DNA of 64,000 bases from Hoyosella altamirensis (GTDB lineage: Bacteria > Actinomycetota > Actinomycetes > Mycobacteriales > Mycobacteriaceae). How positions within the stretch are numbered: the stretch's first letter is position 1; each line of letters begins with the position of its first letter. Positions 48,488 to 57,291 of the stretch are shown here, piece by piece. The notes under the pieces were generated by a model, which saw nothing but the letters and a program-made list of their open reading frames with translations, did not search any database and was not told where the DNA came from. The DNA lies in the NCBI RefSeq assembly GCF_014191505.1, contig NZ_JACHWS010000001.1:372001-436000 (forward strand). Direction: 5' to 3'. Position numbers and translations under genes: made by a program.

Positions 48488-48913
48488 ATGGCGAAGATTG
48501 AGACTGTTTATCCCAGGCTGGTGGTGTCCGATGGAGCGGCGGCTATTGGTTTCTATGTCAATGCCCTTGGTGCCGAGGAACGGTGCCGCTACACCGATAA
48601 CGACGGCAGGATCGTCCATTCAGAGGTCGTGATTGGCGGTGTCACGGTGGCTGTGAAAGATGCGGATGGTACCGATCCGTCGCCCGATAACGTCAATGGC
48701 ACCCCTGTGATCCTTGCGCTCTACACCGACGATGCGAATGCTGTGGCTGACAGAATGATGGAGCACGGCGCAACCGTGATCTTCCCTGTCCGCGACCAGT
48801 TCTACGGTGAACGTGCCGGGCGCCTCGCGGATCCGTTCGGGCATGTGTGGATGATCGCCCAGAAGAATGGAGAGCTGTCACCCGATGAGATCCAGCGGAC
48901 GCTGACCGGCTAG
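48488..48913 (+). CDS. VOC family protein (PhnB-like)
   Basis: A single-module VOC protein of 141 aa: VYPRLVVSDGAAAIGFYVNALGAEERCRYTDNDGRIVHSEVVIG and the C-terminal GRLADPFGHVWMIAQ, the usual PhnB-like ends. AAGGA stands before the ATG. The substrate is unknown; PhnB-like proteins include decarboxylases and sequestering proteins. Confidence 0.85.
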   Translation: MAKIETVYPRLVVSDGAAAIGFYVNALGAEERCRYTDNDGRIVHSEVVIGGVTVAVKDADGTDPSPDNVNGTPVILALYTDDANAVADRMMEHGATVIFPVRDQFYGERAGRLADPFGHVWMIAQKNGELSPDEIQRTLTG

Positions 48914-48933
48914 CTGACACGCAGGCTGCGTGT

Positions 48934-49314
48934 CTACGGGTGTTCCATCGACCGCTCGCCATCGATGTCGACGGTGATGCTCTGCATGAGCCCGTCAGCA
49001 TCGCCGCTGATGTCGCAGTGGTAAGTGAAGTCGACGTCTTCGCCGTCGGCATTCTCGCCGTTGACCTGTCCCTCGATCTGCCAGTCAAGCGCGTCATTCT
49101 GTGATGCGGTAATTCCTTTGAACCGTGCGTCGCCCGGTATGTCGACCAGTGACTGCACCGTCTCCTCGCAATACACGTGGGCGAGGCTCTCCGGTATACC
49201 CCGGTCCCGCTGCGACCACATGACAGCGAAAGCCGTTGTGAGCGCCAGCACAGCGACTCCAAAGGCAACCCACAGCTTCAGCTTCAGGCTGTACTTCCGG
49301 TCCCCGTCGGCCAC
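48934..49314 (-). CDS. membrane-anchored protein related in layout to the one at 46717
   Basis: The 126-aa product has one N-terminal helix (LKLWVAFGVAVLALTTAFAVMWS) and an exported domain: HVYCEETVQSLVDIPGDARF, DWQIEGQVNGENADGEDVDFTYHCDI. The Cys pair, the P-x-x-A-x-F, W-x-I-x-G-x-V and N-A positions match the element-borne protein at 46717, so both may belong to one uncharacterised family. Start is GTG 49314. It converges with the VOC gene. Confidence 0.65.
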   Translation of the reverse strand: MADGDRKYSLKLKLWVAFGVAVLALTTAFAVMWSQRDRGIPESLAHVYCEETVQSLVDIPGDARFKGITASQNDALDWQIEGQVNGENADGEDVDFTYHCDISGDADGLMQSITVDIDGERSMEHP

Positions 49315-49443
49315 TGTGTCTGATCCTCATTTCGTCGTGCTGCGGATACTTGAACTCCCGCGAGGGTATACCTGCGGCAGACAATCAACCATGCTCGCTC
49401 TATGGTCGATGGGGCAGTGACAGCAACGGAAAGGACACGGACG

Positions 49444-49965
49444 ATGTCAGTAGGTCACGAGGCGCAGCCGTCGCCGTCGGTGAGTGACCTGTTCCGTAAT
49501 GCTTTCCGCCGCCACCCGGCCGGGCTTGCGATTATCTCGGCTGCCGGACCTAACGGTCCGGCAGGCATCCTGTCTTCCTCAGTAGCCTCGGTGAGTCTCG
49601 ATCCGCCTGCGCTGTCCTTTACCATTTCCACGCTGACGTCGTCCGCGCAGATCGTGCGGAGCGCGGACACGGTCGTCGTGCACTTGCTTGACGCCGGAGA
49701 CCTGAAGTTAGCCAGGACATTCGCGACGCCGGGGAGTGTCCGGTTCGGCGACGACATGGCCTGGGATTACCTTCCGACGGGTGAGCCGTTCTTGCTGGAA
49801 ACTAAGGCGCAGATCCGCTGCCGCCAACTCGGGCACCTTGATGTGGGCAACTCGTCAATTGTCGCCGCTGAAGTGCTTGACGTGACTCAGGGCGAATCGA
49901 CCGCGCTCCCACTGGTCTACTCGAACAGAGCTTTTCACATTTTTCACGAGTTCCCGATCCGCTGA
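49444..49965 (+). CDS. flavin reductase-like FMN-binding protein
   Basis: The 173-aa split-barrel protein shows the flavin-reductase fold: FRNAFRRHPAGLAIISAAGPNGPAGILSSSVASVSLDPPALSFTI (flavin loop), VVHLLDAGDLKLARTF and the C-terminal LPLVYSNRAFHIFHEF. Such proteins supply FMNH2 to two-component monooxygenases or bind FMN. No oxygenase is adjacent. ATG 49444 follows AGGACA; ATG 49402 is an upstream in-frame alternative. Confidence 0.82.
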   Translation: MSVGHEAQPSPSVSDLFRNAFRRHPAGLAIISAAGPNGPAGILSSSVASVSLDPPALSFTISTLTSSAQIVRSADTVVVHLLDAGDLKLARTFATPGSVRFGDDMAWDYLPTGEPFLLETKAQIRCRQLGHLDVGNSSIVAAEVLDVTQGESTALPLVYSNRAFHIFHEFPIR

Positions 49966-50082
49966 TGATGCCAAGAAGTCACCAGGGCGTCATCGCGGTG
50001 TGCCTCGCCACACAGACACCAGGGTCAAAGAGCAGGTAAAGTTCCAGTCGTCGATACCTGCGATCAGCGACCGGCCCAGGTG

Positions 50083-50098
50083 CCCCGTGAAAACGGGG
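50083..50098 (+). other. GAAA-tetraloop hairpin in the Bax-1 gene leader
   Basis: CCCCGT and ACGGGG form a 6-bp stem capped by GAAA at 50083-50098, about 110 nt before the GTG start. It may be structured RNA; I recognise no known riboswitch core. Confidence 0.25.
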
Positions 50099-50207
50099 AA
50101 CTCACAGGCAGGCATGTTCGTTGACGATGCAGAAACGGGAGACACCAGCGGGCACTGGACCGGTTCAACGTGCAGAAGCCCAGCAGAGAATGGAAGGGAC
50201 GTCCACG

Positions 50208-51047
50208 GTGCGCACCAGCAGCAACCCGGTGTTCAAAAACCTGCCGAAAGGCCCCGGGGGTTACGCAACATTCGGCAGCGGGGCGGCAGGCGCTTCGCAG
50301 GCCGCCTATCAGTACGGCCAGCAGACTGCGCCGCAGTACACGCCTTCGGCGCCTGAACGGGCGATGACGGTTGACGATGTCGTCACCAAGACCGGCACCA
50401 CCCTTGGGGTGCTGACTGTCACCGCGATTCTCTCCTACTACTTGACTAACACGAACCCGGGTCTTGCTCCGATTCTCGTGTTCGGCGGCATGATCGTCGG
50501 TTTGGTCCTCGTGCTGGTCGCCGTCTTCGGCAAGAAGATGGACAACCCGGCCATCGTGCTCAGTTACGCGGCCGCGCAGGGCTTGTTTGTTGGTGGCCTG
50601 TCGTGGTTGTTCGGCAACGTCATGGTGACCGGCATCTCGGCGGGCGCACTGATCGGCCAGGCGGTTCTGGGCACATTCGGTGTGTTCTTCGGCATGCTCG
50701 TCGTGTACAAGACGGGTGCTATCCGCGTTACGCCGCGTATGACGCGCATGATCGTCGCCGGCATCTTTGGTGCGCTGGTGCTCATGATCGGCAACCTGGT
50801 CGCGAGCTTCTTCATGGAAGGCGGCTTCGGTCTCCGTGACGGTGGGCCGCTGGCGATCATCTTCTCGCTCTTCGTTATCGGCCTGGCAGCCTTCAGCTTC
50901 CTGATCGACTTCGACGCAGCGGATGAGATGATTCGGCAGGGCGCTCCTGAGCGTGCAGCCTGGGGCGTCGCACTCGGCCTGACTATCACCCTGGTCTGGC
51001 TCTACATCGAGATCCTGCGTCTGCTCAGCTACTTCAACCAGGAATGA
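50208..51047 (+). CDS. Bax inhibitor-1/YccA-family membrane protein
   Basis: A 279-aa protein with a 60-aa soluble N-terminus rich in Gln/Ala (GAAGASQAAYQYGQQTAPQYTP) and seven membrane helices: VLTVTAILSYYLTN, ILVFGGMIVGLVLVLVAVFG, SYAAAQGLFVGGLSWLFG, ... FLIDFDAADEMIRQGAPERAAWGVALGLTITLVWLYIEILRLL. The aspartate-bearing FLIDFDAADEMI and IEILRLLS are the BI-1 family marks. Bacterial BI-1 proteins are calcium leak channels or modulators. Start at GTG 50208 behind GGAAGGGA. Confidence 0.85.
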   Translation: MRTSSNPVFKNLPKGPGGYATFGSGAAGASQAAYQYGQQTAPQYTPSAPERAMTVDDVVTKTGTTLGVLTVTAILSYYLTNTNPGLAPILVFGGMIVGLVLVLVAVFGKKMDNPAIVLSYAAAQGLFVGGLSWLFGNVMVTGISAGALIGQAVLGTFGVFFGMLVVYKTGAIRVTPRMTRMIVAGIFGALVLMIGNLVASFFMEGGFGLRDGGPLAIIFSLFVIGLAAFSFLIDFDAADEMIRQGAPERAAWGVALGLTITLVWLYIEILRLLSYFNQE

Positions 51048-51058
51048 TCCTGGCTTGA

Positions 51059-51096
51059 CCGAAGGCCCCCGGTGGACACGTCCCGGGGGCCTTCGG
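51059..51096 (+). terminator. terminator hairpin after the Bax-1 gene
   Basis: CCGAAGGCCCCCGG (51059-51072) pairs with CCGGGGGCCTTCGG (51083-51096) over a 10-nt loop: a perfect 14-bp stem, 12 bp after the stop codon. No T-run. Confidence 0.75.
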
Positions 51097-51114
51097 CATA
51101 CGTGGGTGGCTAAA

Positions 51115-51157
51115 TCGTGAAAGATTCTCCCTCTTCAGGAGGGAAAATCCTTCACGA
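51115..51157. repeat. imperfect inverted repeat upstream of the nag regulator
   Basis: A hairpin with 17 positions in each stem arm and only two mismatches, loop TTCAG, between the Bax-1 terminator and the regulator operator. It could be a second terminator for the other direction or an operator; neither is proven. Confidence 0.4.
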
Positions 51158-51170
51158 TCCGCCGACATAG

Positions 51171-51184
51171 CTGGTCATAACCAG
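51171..51184. promoter_or_regulatory. dre-type operator (DasR/NagR-like) before the nag regulator
   Basis: CTGGTCATAACCAG is an inverted repeat (CTGGT-CATA-ACCAG). It resembles the DasR/YvoA consensus (TGGTCTAGACCA) and occurs again, base for base, at 53963-53976. It overlaps the -35 position of TATACT at 51196-51201, which implies autoregulation. Confidence 0.75.
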
Positions 51185-51195
51185 CAATGACCACT

Positions 51196-51201
51196 TATAC
51201 T
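51196..51201 (+). promoter_or_regulatory. -10 hexamer TATACT of the nag regulator
   Basis: TATACT stands about 40 nt before the start of the regulator gene; the operator at 51171 lies just upstream. Confidence 0.45.
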
Positions 51202-51241
51202 AAGGCTGCCCGCCCACGATGAATGTGTGAGAGGTATGACT

Positions 51242-52033
51242 GTGTCCGAGAACCAAGCCCTGCCAGGCCGTGCGGTGCAACAGGTTCTCTCTGACGGGCC
51301 CATCCCGAAACACGAGCAGCTACGCGCCATCCTTCACGATCTCTGCCGAACGTCGCTGGGGCCTGGCGACATGCTGCCCAGTGAACGCAAGCTGGTCGAC
51401 GAATATGGCGTCAGTCGCATCACTGTCCGCGAGGCCGTTGGGCAACTCGTGGCGGACGGGGTCCTCGAGCGGGTGCCCGGCAAGGGTACGTTCGTGGCCC
51501 GCAGGACGGTTCGGTCGCATCTGCACTTAGCCTCGTTCCACGAGGACATGCGCCGCGCTGGTGCCCAGCCGTCAACGAGAGTGCTGAGCGCCGAGCAGGC
51601 TGTCCCTCCGCTTGAGGCCGCCGAGACGCTGCGACTGCGGCCGGGTGAAAGAGCATTTCACGTCGTCCGGTTGCGGCTGGCAAACGAGCAGCCCATCAGT
51701 GTGGACGACGGCTGGTACAACCCGAACTATCTGCCAGAGCTGTTGGCCGCAGATCTCACAGCGTCGCTGTACGAGCAGTTCGACAGCAAATATGGCGTGC
51801 CGATCAACAGGGCTGAACAGTCAGTCGCAGCACGTGCGTGCCCCGCTGACCTGGCGCGCCACCTTCAGATCACCGAGGGTGATCCGGTCCTGGTTTTCGA
51901 CCGGGTTTCCTACAGCGAGAAATTGCCGATCGAGCGCGCCATCTCGACGTATCGGGGAGACCGCTACCAGCTCCAGATGAGCCTGGATGAGACGTCCCCG
52001 CAAGGCGGGTCTAATACTGGACAGGTGCGCTAG
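51242..52033 (+). CDS. GntR/HutC-family regulator of the GlcNAc PTS genes (NagR/DasR-like)
   Basis: The 263-aa regulator has a winged HTH (KHEQLRAILHDLCRT, LPSERKLVDEYGVSRITVREAVGQLVADGVLERVPGKGTFVA) and a UTRA effector domain (SFHEDMRRAGAQPSTRVL ... RPGERAFHVVRLRLANEQPISVDDGWYNPNYLPELL ... YSEKLPIERAISTYRGDRYQLQ). HutC/DasR proteins bind GlcN-6-P or GlcNAc-6-P. Dre-like operators precede this gene and EIIC, so it most likely represses the module. GTG 51242 has the best ribosome spacing; ATG 51236 and GTG 51227 are alternatives. Confidence 0.88.
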   Translation: MSENQALPGRAVQQVLSDGPIPKHEQLRAILHDLCRTSLGPGDMLPSERKLVDEYGVSRITVREAVGQLVADGVLERVPGKGTFVARRTVRSHLHLASFHEDMRRAGAQPSTRVLSAEQAVPPLEAAETLRLRPGERAFHVVRLRLANEQPISVDDGWYNPNYLPELLAADLTASLYEQFDSKYGVPINRAEQSVAARACPADLARHLQITEGDPVLVFDRVSYSEKLPIERAISTYRGDRYQLQMSLDETSPQGGSNTGQVR

Positions 52034-52068
52034 CGCAAACTGGACCGACGACTGGAAGGACCTTTGCC

Positions 52069-53115
52069 GTGGTGTACGAAGCTTCCGGGCAGCGTTACGG
52101 GCCAATGCCATACCGAGCGTGCGGTCGCAGTGGGCTGAAACTGCCTGCGATCTCGCTGGGCCTGTGGCATAACTTCGGTGACGATAAGCCGCTGGAGGCG
52201 CAGCGTGCGATCCTGCGCCGGGCATTCGATCTGGGGGTCACCCATTTTGACCTGGCCAACAATTACGGCCCGCCGTACGGGTCGGCGGAGATCAACTTCG
52301 GCCGGGTCCTCGCTGAGGACTTCGGCCCGTATCGGGACGAGTTGATCATCTCCACCAAAGCGGGCTGGGATATGTGGCCGGGACCGTATGGGTTCGGCGG
52401 GTCACGGAAGTACCTGCTGGCGTCGCTGAACCAGTCACTCAGGCGCATGGGGCTGGACTATGTGGACATCTTTTATAGTCACCGGCCCGACCCGGAAACG
52501 CCCCTCGAAGAAACCATGGGTGCGCTGGACCAGGCAGTGCGGTCCGGAAAAGCACTCTACGCGGGTATCTCGTCGTACAGTCCGTCGCTGACGCGGAGAG
52601 CCGCTGACATCATGCGTGACCTGGGGACGCCGCTGCTGATCCACCAGCCGTCGTATTCCATGCTTAACCGCTGGGTAGAGCAGGGTGATCCGTCTTTGCT
52701 CGAAACGGCGCACGACGAAGGCCTCGGGGTGATTGCTTTCTCGCCCTTGGCGCAGGGCCTGCTCACTGACCGGTATCTGGGCGGGGTGCCTGCCGGCTCT
52801 CGAGCGGCTGCAGGCAAGAGTTTGTCTGAAAGCATGCTTTCCGAAGGAAACCTCGAGTACGTGCGGGCACTCAACGAGATCGCGGCTTCTCGAGGGCAAT
52901 CCTTGGCTCAGCTCGCGATCTCGTGGGTTCTCCGCAAGCAGGACTATTCAGTGACCTCAGCGCTGATTGGTGCCTCAAGTGTCGAGCAGCTCGAGGACAG
53001 TCTCGCGTCGGTGCAGAATCTCGAGTTCAGCGACGAAGAGATCGCAGGCATCGAGGCGCACGCCGTCGATGCGGGAATCAATCTGTGGGGCGGCGCCACC
53101 GCTTCTATGGACTGA
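52069..53115 (+). CDS. aldo/keto reductase, YghZ (AKR14) type
   Basis: The 348-aa TIM-barrel reductase shows ISLGLWHNFG, FDLANNYGPPYGSAEINFGRVL (catalytic Asp and Tyr), IISTKAGWDMWPGPYG, YVDIFYSHRPDPETPLEETM (His/Arg), and YAGISSYSP. The GPPYGSAE and HRPD variants are typical of YghZ-like enzymes, which reduce glyceraldehyde phosphate or methylglyoxal. Its insertion between the nag regulator and PTS genes is unexplained. GTG 52069 follows AAGGA. Confidence 0.88.
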   Translation: MVYEASGQRYGPMPYRACGRSGLKLPAISLGLWHNFGDDKPLEAQRAILRRAFDLGVTHFDLANNYGPPYGSAEINFGRVLAEDFGPYRDELIISTKAGWDMWPGPYGFGGSRKYLLASLNQSLRRMGLDYVDIFYSHRPDPETPLEETMGALDQAVRSGKALYAGISSYSPSLTRRAADIMRDLGTPLLIHQPSYSMLNRWVEQGDPSLLETAHDEGLGVIAFSPLAQGLLTDRYLGGVPAGSRAAAGKSLSESMLSEGNLEYVRALNEIAASRGQSLAQLAISWVLRKQDYSVTSALIGASSVEQLEDSLASVQNLEFSDEEIAGIEAHAVDAGINLWGGATASMD

Positions 53116-53125
53116 CGTCTCGCTG

Positions 53126-53175
53126 AAATAGTGTCGATCTACCTACCGTTTCCGGAACGTAGATCGACACTATTT
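53126..53175. terminator. bidirectional terminator between the reductase and EIIA genes
   Basis: AAATAGTGTCGATCTAC (53126-53142) is a perfect 17-bp inverted repeat of GTAGATCGACACTATTT (53159-53175). It lies exactly between two convergent genes and ends in an A/T-rich base on both sides, as expected for a two-way terminator. Confidence 0.8.
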
Positions 53176-53183
53176 GCGTTGAG

Positions 53184-53630
53184 TCACCCCCAGCGGAGGA
53201 GTACGTCGCCGCCGGAGACATTATGCGCCACGATTGACGCGGTGTCGGGCTTGCTGTCGAGGACAACGACTGGGCAGATGTCGTCGTAGCCAGCCGCGAT
53301 GATGGCTTCCGGCTCGAATGTGACGATGGGGTCGCCGACAGAGACGCGGCTTTTCTCGGCAGCGAGGAGGGTGAAGCCTTCCCCTTTGAGCTGCACGGTA
53401 TCAATGCCGATGTGGACGAGGACGCCGACGCCCTCATCCGTGACGATGACGTATGCGTGTGGGTGGAGCTTTGCGATGGTCCCGCTGACGGGCGCCACGG
53501 CGGTGAGCTTCTCACCTGTGCGCTGAGGTTTGACCGCAGCGCCTGAGCCGACGAGTTGCTGTGCGAAAACGGGGTCGGTCACGTCGCCAAGGGGAACGAC
53601 TTGTCCAGGCAGGGGGCTGATGATGTCCAT
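53184..53630 (-). CDS. PTS system EIIA component (glucose/GlcNAc type)
   Basis: A stand-alone EIIA-Glc domain of 148 aa. The phosphorylated His lies in VLVHIGIDTVQLKGEGF (H73), and H58 (KLHPHAY) is its second active-site histidine. FTLLAAEKSRVSVGDPIVTF follows. It passes phosphate from HPr to the EIIB encoded 6 bp upstream. It has no N-terminal helix for membrane association. Confidence 0.92.
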   Translation of the reverse strand: MDIISPLPGQVVPLGDVTDPVFAQQLVGSGAAVKPQRTGEKLTAVAPVSGTIAKLHPHAYVIVTDEGVGVLVHIGIDTVQLKGEGFTLLAAEKSRVSVGDPIVTFEPEAIIAAGYDDICPVVVLDSKPDTASIVAHNVSGGDVLLRWG

Positions 53631-53636
53631 GTCAGC

Positions 53637-53867
53637 TCACAAAAGGTCGTCGATGTCTTCGGCAAGGTTCTCGGCTTCGGGGCCGACGACTACCTGCACG
53701 ATGGTTCCTGCTTTCACTACGCCGTGCGCGCCTGCCGCTTTCAGCGCACTGTCATCGACCAGGCTCGCGTCGTTGACTTCGGTGCGAAGCCGGGTGATAC
53801 ACGCTTCGATTTCGACGATGTTGGTGGCGCCGCCGAGCGCGGTGAGGATGCTTTCAGCCTTGGACAT
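53637..53867 (-). CDS. PTS system EIIB component (GlcNAc/glucose type)
   Basis: A 76-aa EIIB domain with the phosphorylated Cys in IVEIEACITRLRTEV (C23) and the usual HGVVKAGTIVQVVVG. I start at ATG 53867 behind AGGGAG rather than GTG 53873. Stand-alone EIIB is unusual for this family, where EIIB is generally fused to EIIC (NagE, PtsG). Confidence 0.9.
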   Translation of the reverse strand: MSKAESILTALGGATNIVEIEACITRLRTEVNDASLVDDSALKAAGAHGVVKAGTIVQVVVGPEAENLAEDIDDLL

Positions 53868-53918
53868 GGTCACTCCCTGTTCTGTATGGCTCAGATCACT
53901 TAAATTCTGACCAACCTA

Positions 53919-53976
53919 TTGACAACTGATGAGGCGATTGCTCATTCTGAAGTCATCAACAACTGGTCATAACCAG
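53919..53976. promoter_or_regulatory. EIIC promoter with dre-type operator
   Basis: TTGACA at 53919-53924 is a candidate -35, with a weak TCATTC near 53942. The operator CTGGTCATAACCAG (53963-53976) lies where it would cover the transcription start. The same intergenic region also serves the divergent EIIB-EIIA transcript. Confidence 0.6.
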
Positions 53977-54050
53977 ACAGTACCTGTCGCAACCAGAGTG
54001 GGCAAGACCACAATTTTAGTTTCCACCCGACACCCCAACTGAGGTTTCTC

Positions 54051-55298
<1,248 letters not shown>

Positions 55299-55324
55299 GC
55301 CCACACCAAAGGAAAGCACCCGAA

Positions 55325-55594
55325 ATGATCACACGCACCGCAGTCATCGGATCCACCGTCGGCCTCCACGCGCGTCCCGCAGCACAGTTCACCCGAGCCG
55401 CTGCGGACACGGGGCGCCCCGTCACCATCGCTGTCGAAGGCGGTAAGCCAGTTGACGCCACCAGCCTGCTCGCTGTCATGACACTCGGTGCCGGGCACCA
55501 GCAGGCCGTCATTCTTTCCACGGATGACTGCAGCGGCGCCGCGGAGGCACTCGATTCACTCGCCGCCCTGCTCAGCACCGATCTCGATTCCTGA
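55325..55594 (+). CDS. ptsH: phosphocarrier protein HPr
   Basis: The 89-aa HPr carries the active His in STVGLHARPAAQFTRAA (H15) and a serine in the regulatory region (VDATSLLAVMTLGAG). It relays phosphate from EI to EIIA. Start ATG 55325 has AAGGAA nearby. EI begins 14 bp after its stop. Confidence 0.95.
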   Translation: MITRTAVIGSTVGLHARPAAQFTRAAADTGRPVTIAVEGGKPVDATSLLAVMTLGAGHQQAVILSTDDCSGAAEALDSLAALLSTDLDS

Positions 55595-55608
55595 TTGGAC
55601 CCTGCCAC

Positions 55609-57291
55609 ATGTTTACCGGAATCGGAGTAAGCCCCGGGAGCGCGGTCGCACCCGTCCTCCGCCTTGCACCGCCGATCACCACCAGCCCGCAAGACTCGGA
55701 CAGGGGCCCCGCATCGGACACTGCGGCTCAGCTTGCGGTGCTCCGGGAAGGCTTCACCAAGGCGGCGGAGGCGCTCAAGGCCGAGGCGAACGTCAGGGAC
55801 GGTGAGGCACGTGACGTTCTCAACGTCGCGGCACAGATAGCTGGCGACAGCGCCCTGCACGCGTCCGCGGAGAAACACGTGAAGGCGGGCATGCCTGCCG
55901 GTCATTCCGTGACGCTGGCGGCCGCAGAGTTCGCGGAGATGCTCGAAAAACTCGGTGGATATATGGCGGAACGCGCCGCCGATCTTCGAGGCGTGCGTGA
56001 CCACGTGGTCGCGCTCATCAAAGGTGTGGCAGTGCCGGGAGTTCCGCAACCGGGCCATCCTTACGTCCTTGTGGCGAAAGACCTCACACCAGCGGACACC
56101 GCGACTCTCGGGGGCAGCGACGTCGTCGCGATCGTGACGGAGGAAGGCGGGCCCACCAGCCACACCGCGATCCTTGCGCGGGCACTCGGCATACCAGCCG
56201 TCGTCGCTGCTCGCGGGGCTAGCGAACTCGACGACGGTGCGGAGGTGCTCGTCAACGGAGCGTCCGGAGTGGTCTACGTGAACCCGTCTGCTGAGCAGCG
56301 TCAGCGTGCTCTCGCCGCAAGCGCCGCAGCGCTCGTCACCTCTGGCTCGGGATGCACCCAGGACGGGCACCCGGTTGGATTGCTCGCGAACATCGCCGGA
56401 CCCGCTGACGGAGTCGCCGCACTCGAGGCTGACGCGGAAGGAGTGGGGCTGTTCAGAACTGAGTTCGCTTTCCTCGACCGATCGACAGCTCCCACGTTCG
56501 ATGAGCAGAAAGCCCTGTACACCGCGGTTCTCGCGCCGTTTGCTGGCAAGAAAGTCGTCGCGCGAACGCTCGATGCGGGCGCCGACAAGCCGCTCCCGTT
56601 CCTGCCGCTCGGAGCAGATGAGAACCCGGCGCTCGGGGTCCGCGGCCTGCGGACTCGGGTGCGGTTCCCAGAACTGCTCGAGAACCAGCTGAAGGCGCTG
56701 GCTGCGGCAGGTGCGGAATCGAACGCTGACCTCTGGGTGATGGCGCCAATGGTTGCTACTTTCGACGAGGTCGCGGAGTTCACTGCGCTCGCTCGTGGTT
56801 ACGGAATTCGCACGTGCGGGGCAATGATCGAGGTGCCGTCCGCGGCTCTCCGGGCTGGCGACATCCTCAGCGAAGCTGATTTCGTCAGCATCGGGACGAA
56901 TGATCTGACGCAGTACACCCTCGCCGCGGACCGCATGCTTGGTGCGGTCGCACCGCTCCTCGACCCGTGGCAGCCAGCGCTGCTCGACCTGGTGGCCCTG
57001 ACAGTGAACGCATCTGAGGGCAAGCCGGTAGGTGTATGTGGCGAAGCCGCCGCCGACCCGCTACTGGCCCTCGTCTTCGCGGGACTCGGCGTCTCGAGCC
57101 TGTCGATGGCCCCGCGCGCTATTGCCGGTGTCCGCACTGCCCTGCTGGGGGTGACTTTTGCGCAGTGCCAACAGACTGCAGAAGCAGCACGGAAGGCGCG
57201 TACGGCGACGGAGGCGCGCAATGCGGTACGGGATCTGGTTCCCGCCGCGCTACTAGCCGAACTGGGTCTCGCGCAAGACGGTCTGGCATGA
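55609..57291 (+). CDS. ptsI: phosphoenolpyruvate-protein phosphotransferase EI
   Basis: EI autophosphorylates from PEP and starts the PTS relay. The 560-aa protein has the HPr-binding N-terminal domain, the active His in TEEGGPTSHTAILARALGIPAVVAARG, and the PEP-binding barrel: EGVGLFRTEFAFLDR, DAGADKPLPFLPLG, GAMIEVPSAALRAGD, SIGTNDLTQYTLAADR. The stop overlaps nagA (ATGA). Confidence 0.96.
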   Translation: MFTGIGVSPGSAVAPVLRLAPPITTSPQDSDRGPASDTAAQLAVLREGFTKAAEALKAEANVRDGEARDVLNVAAQIAGDSALHASAEKHVKAGMPAGHSVTLAAAEFAEMLEKLGGYMAERAADLRGVRDHVVALIKGVAVPGVPQPGHPYVLVAKDLTPADTATLGGSDVVAIVTEEGGPTSHTAILARALGIPAVVAARGASELDDGAEVLVNGASGVVYVNPSAEQRQRALAASAAALVTSGSGCTQDGHPVGLLANIAGPADGVAALEADAEGVGLFRTEFAFLDRSTAPTFDEQKALYTAVLAPFAGKKVVARTLDAGADKPLPFLPLGADENPALGVRGLRTRVRFPELLENQLKALAAAGAESNADLWVMAPMVATFDEVAEFTALARGYGIRTCGAMIEVPSAALRAGDILSEADFVSIGTNDLTQYTLAADRMLGAVAPLLDPWQPALLDLVALTVNASEGKPVGVCGEAAADPLLALVFAGLGVSSLSMAPRAIAGVRTALLGVTFAQCQQTAEAARKARTATEARNAVRDLVPAALLAELGLAQDGLA

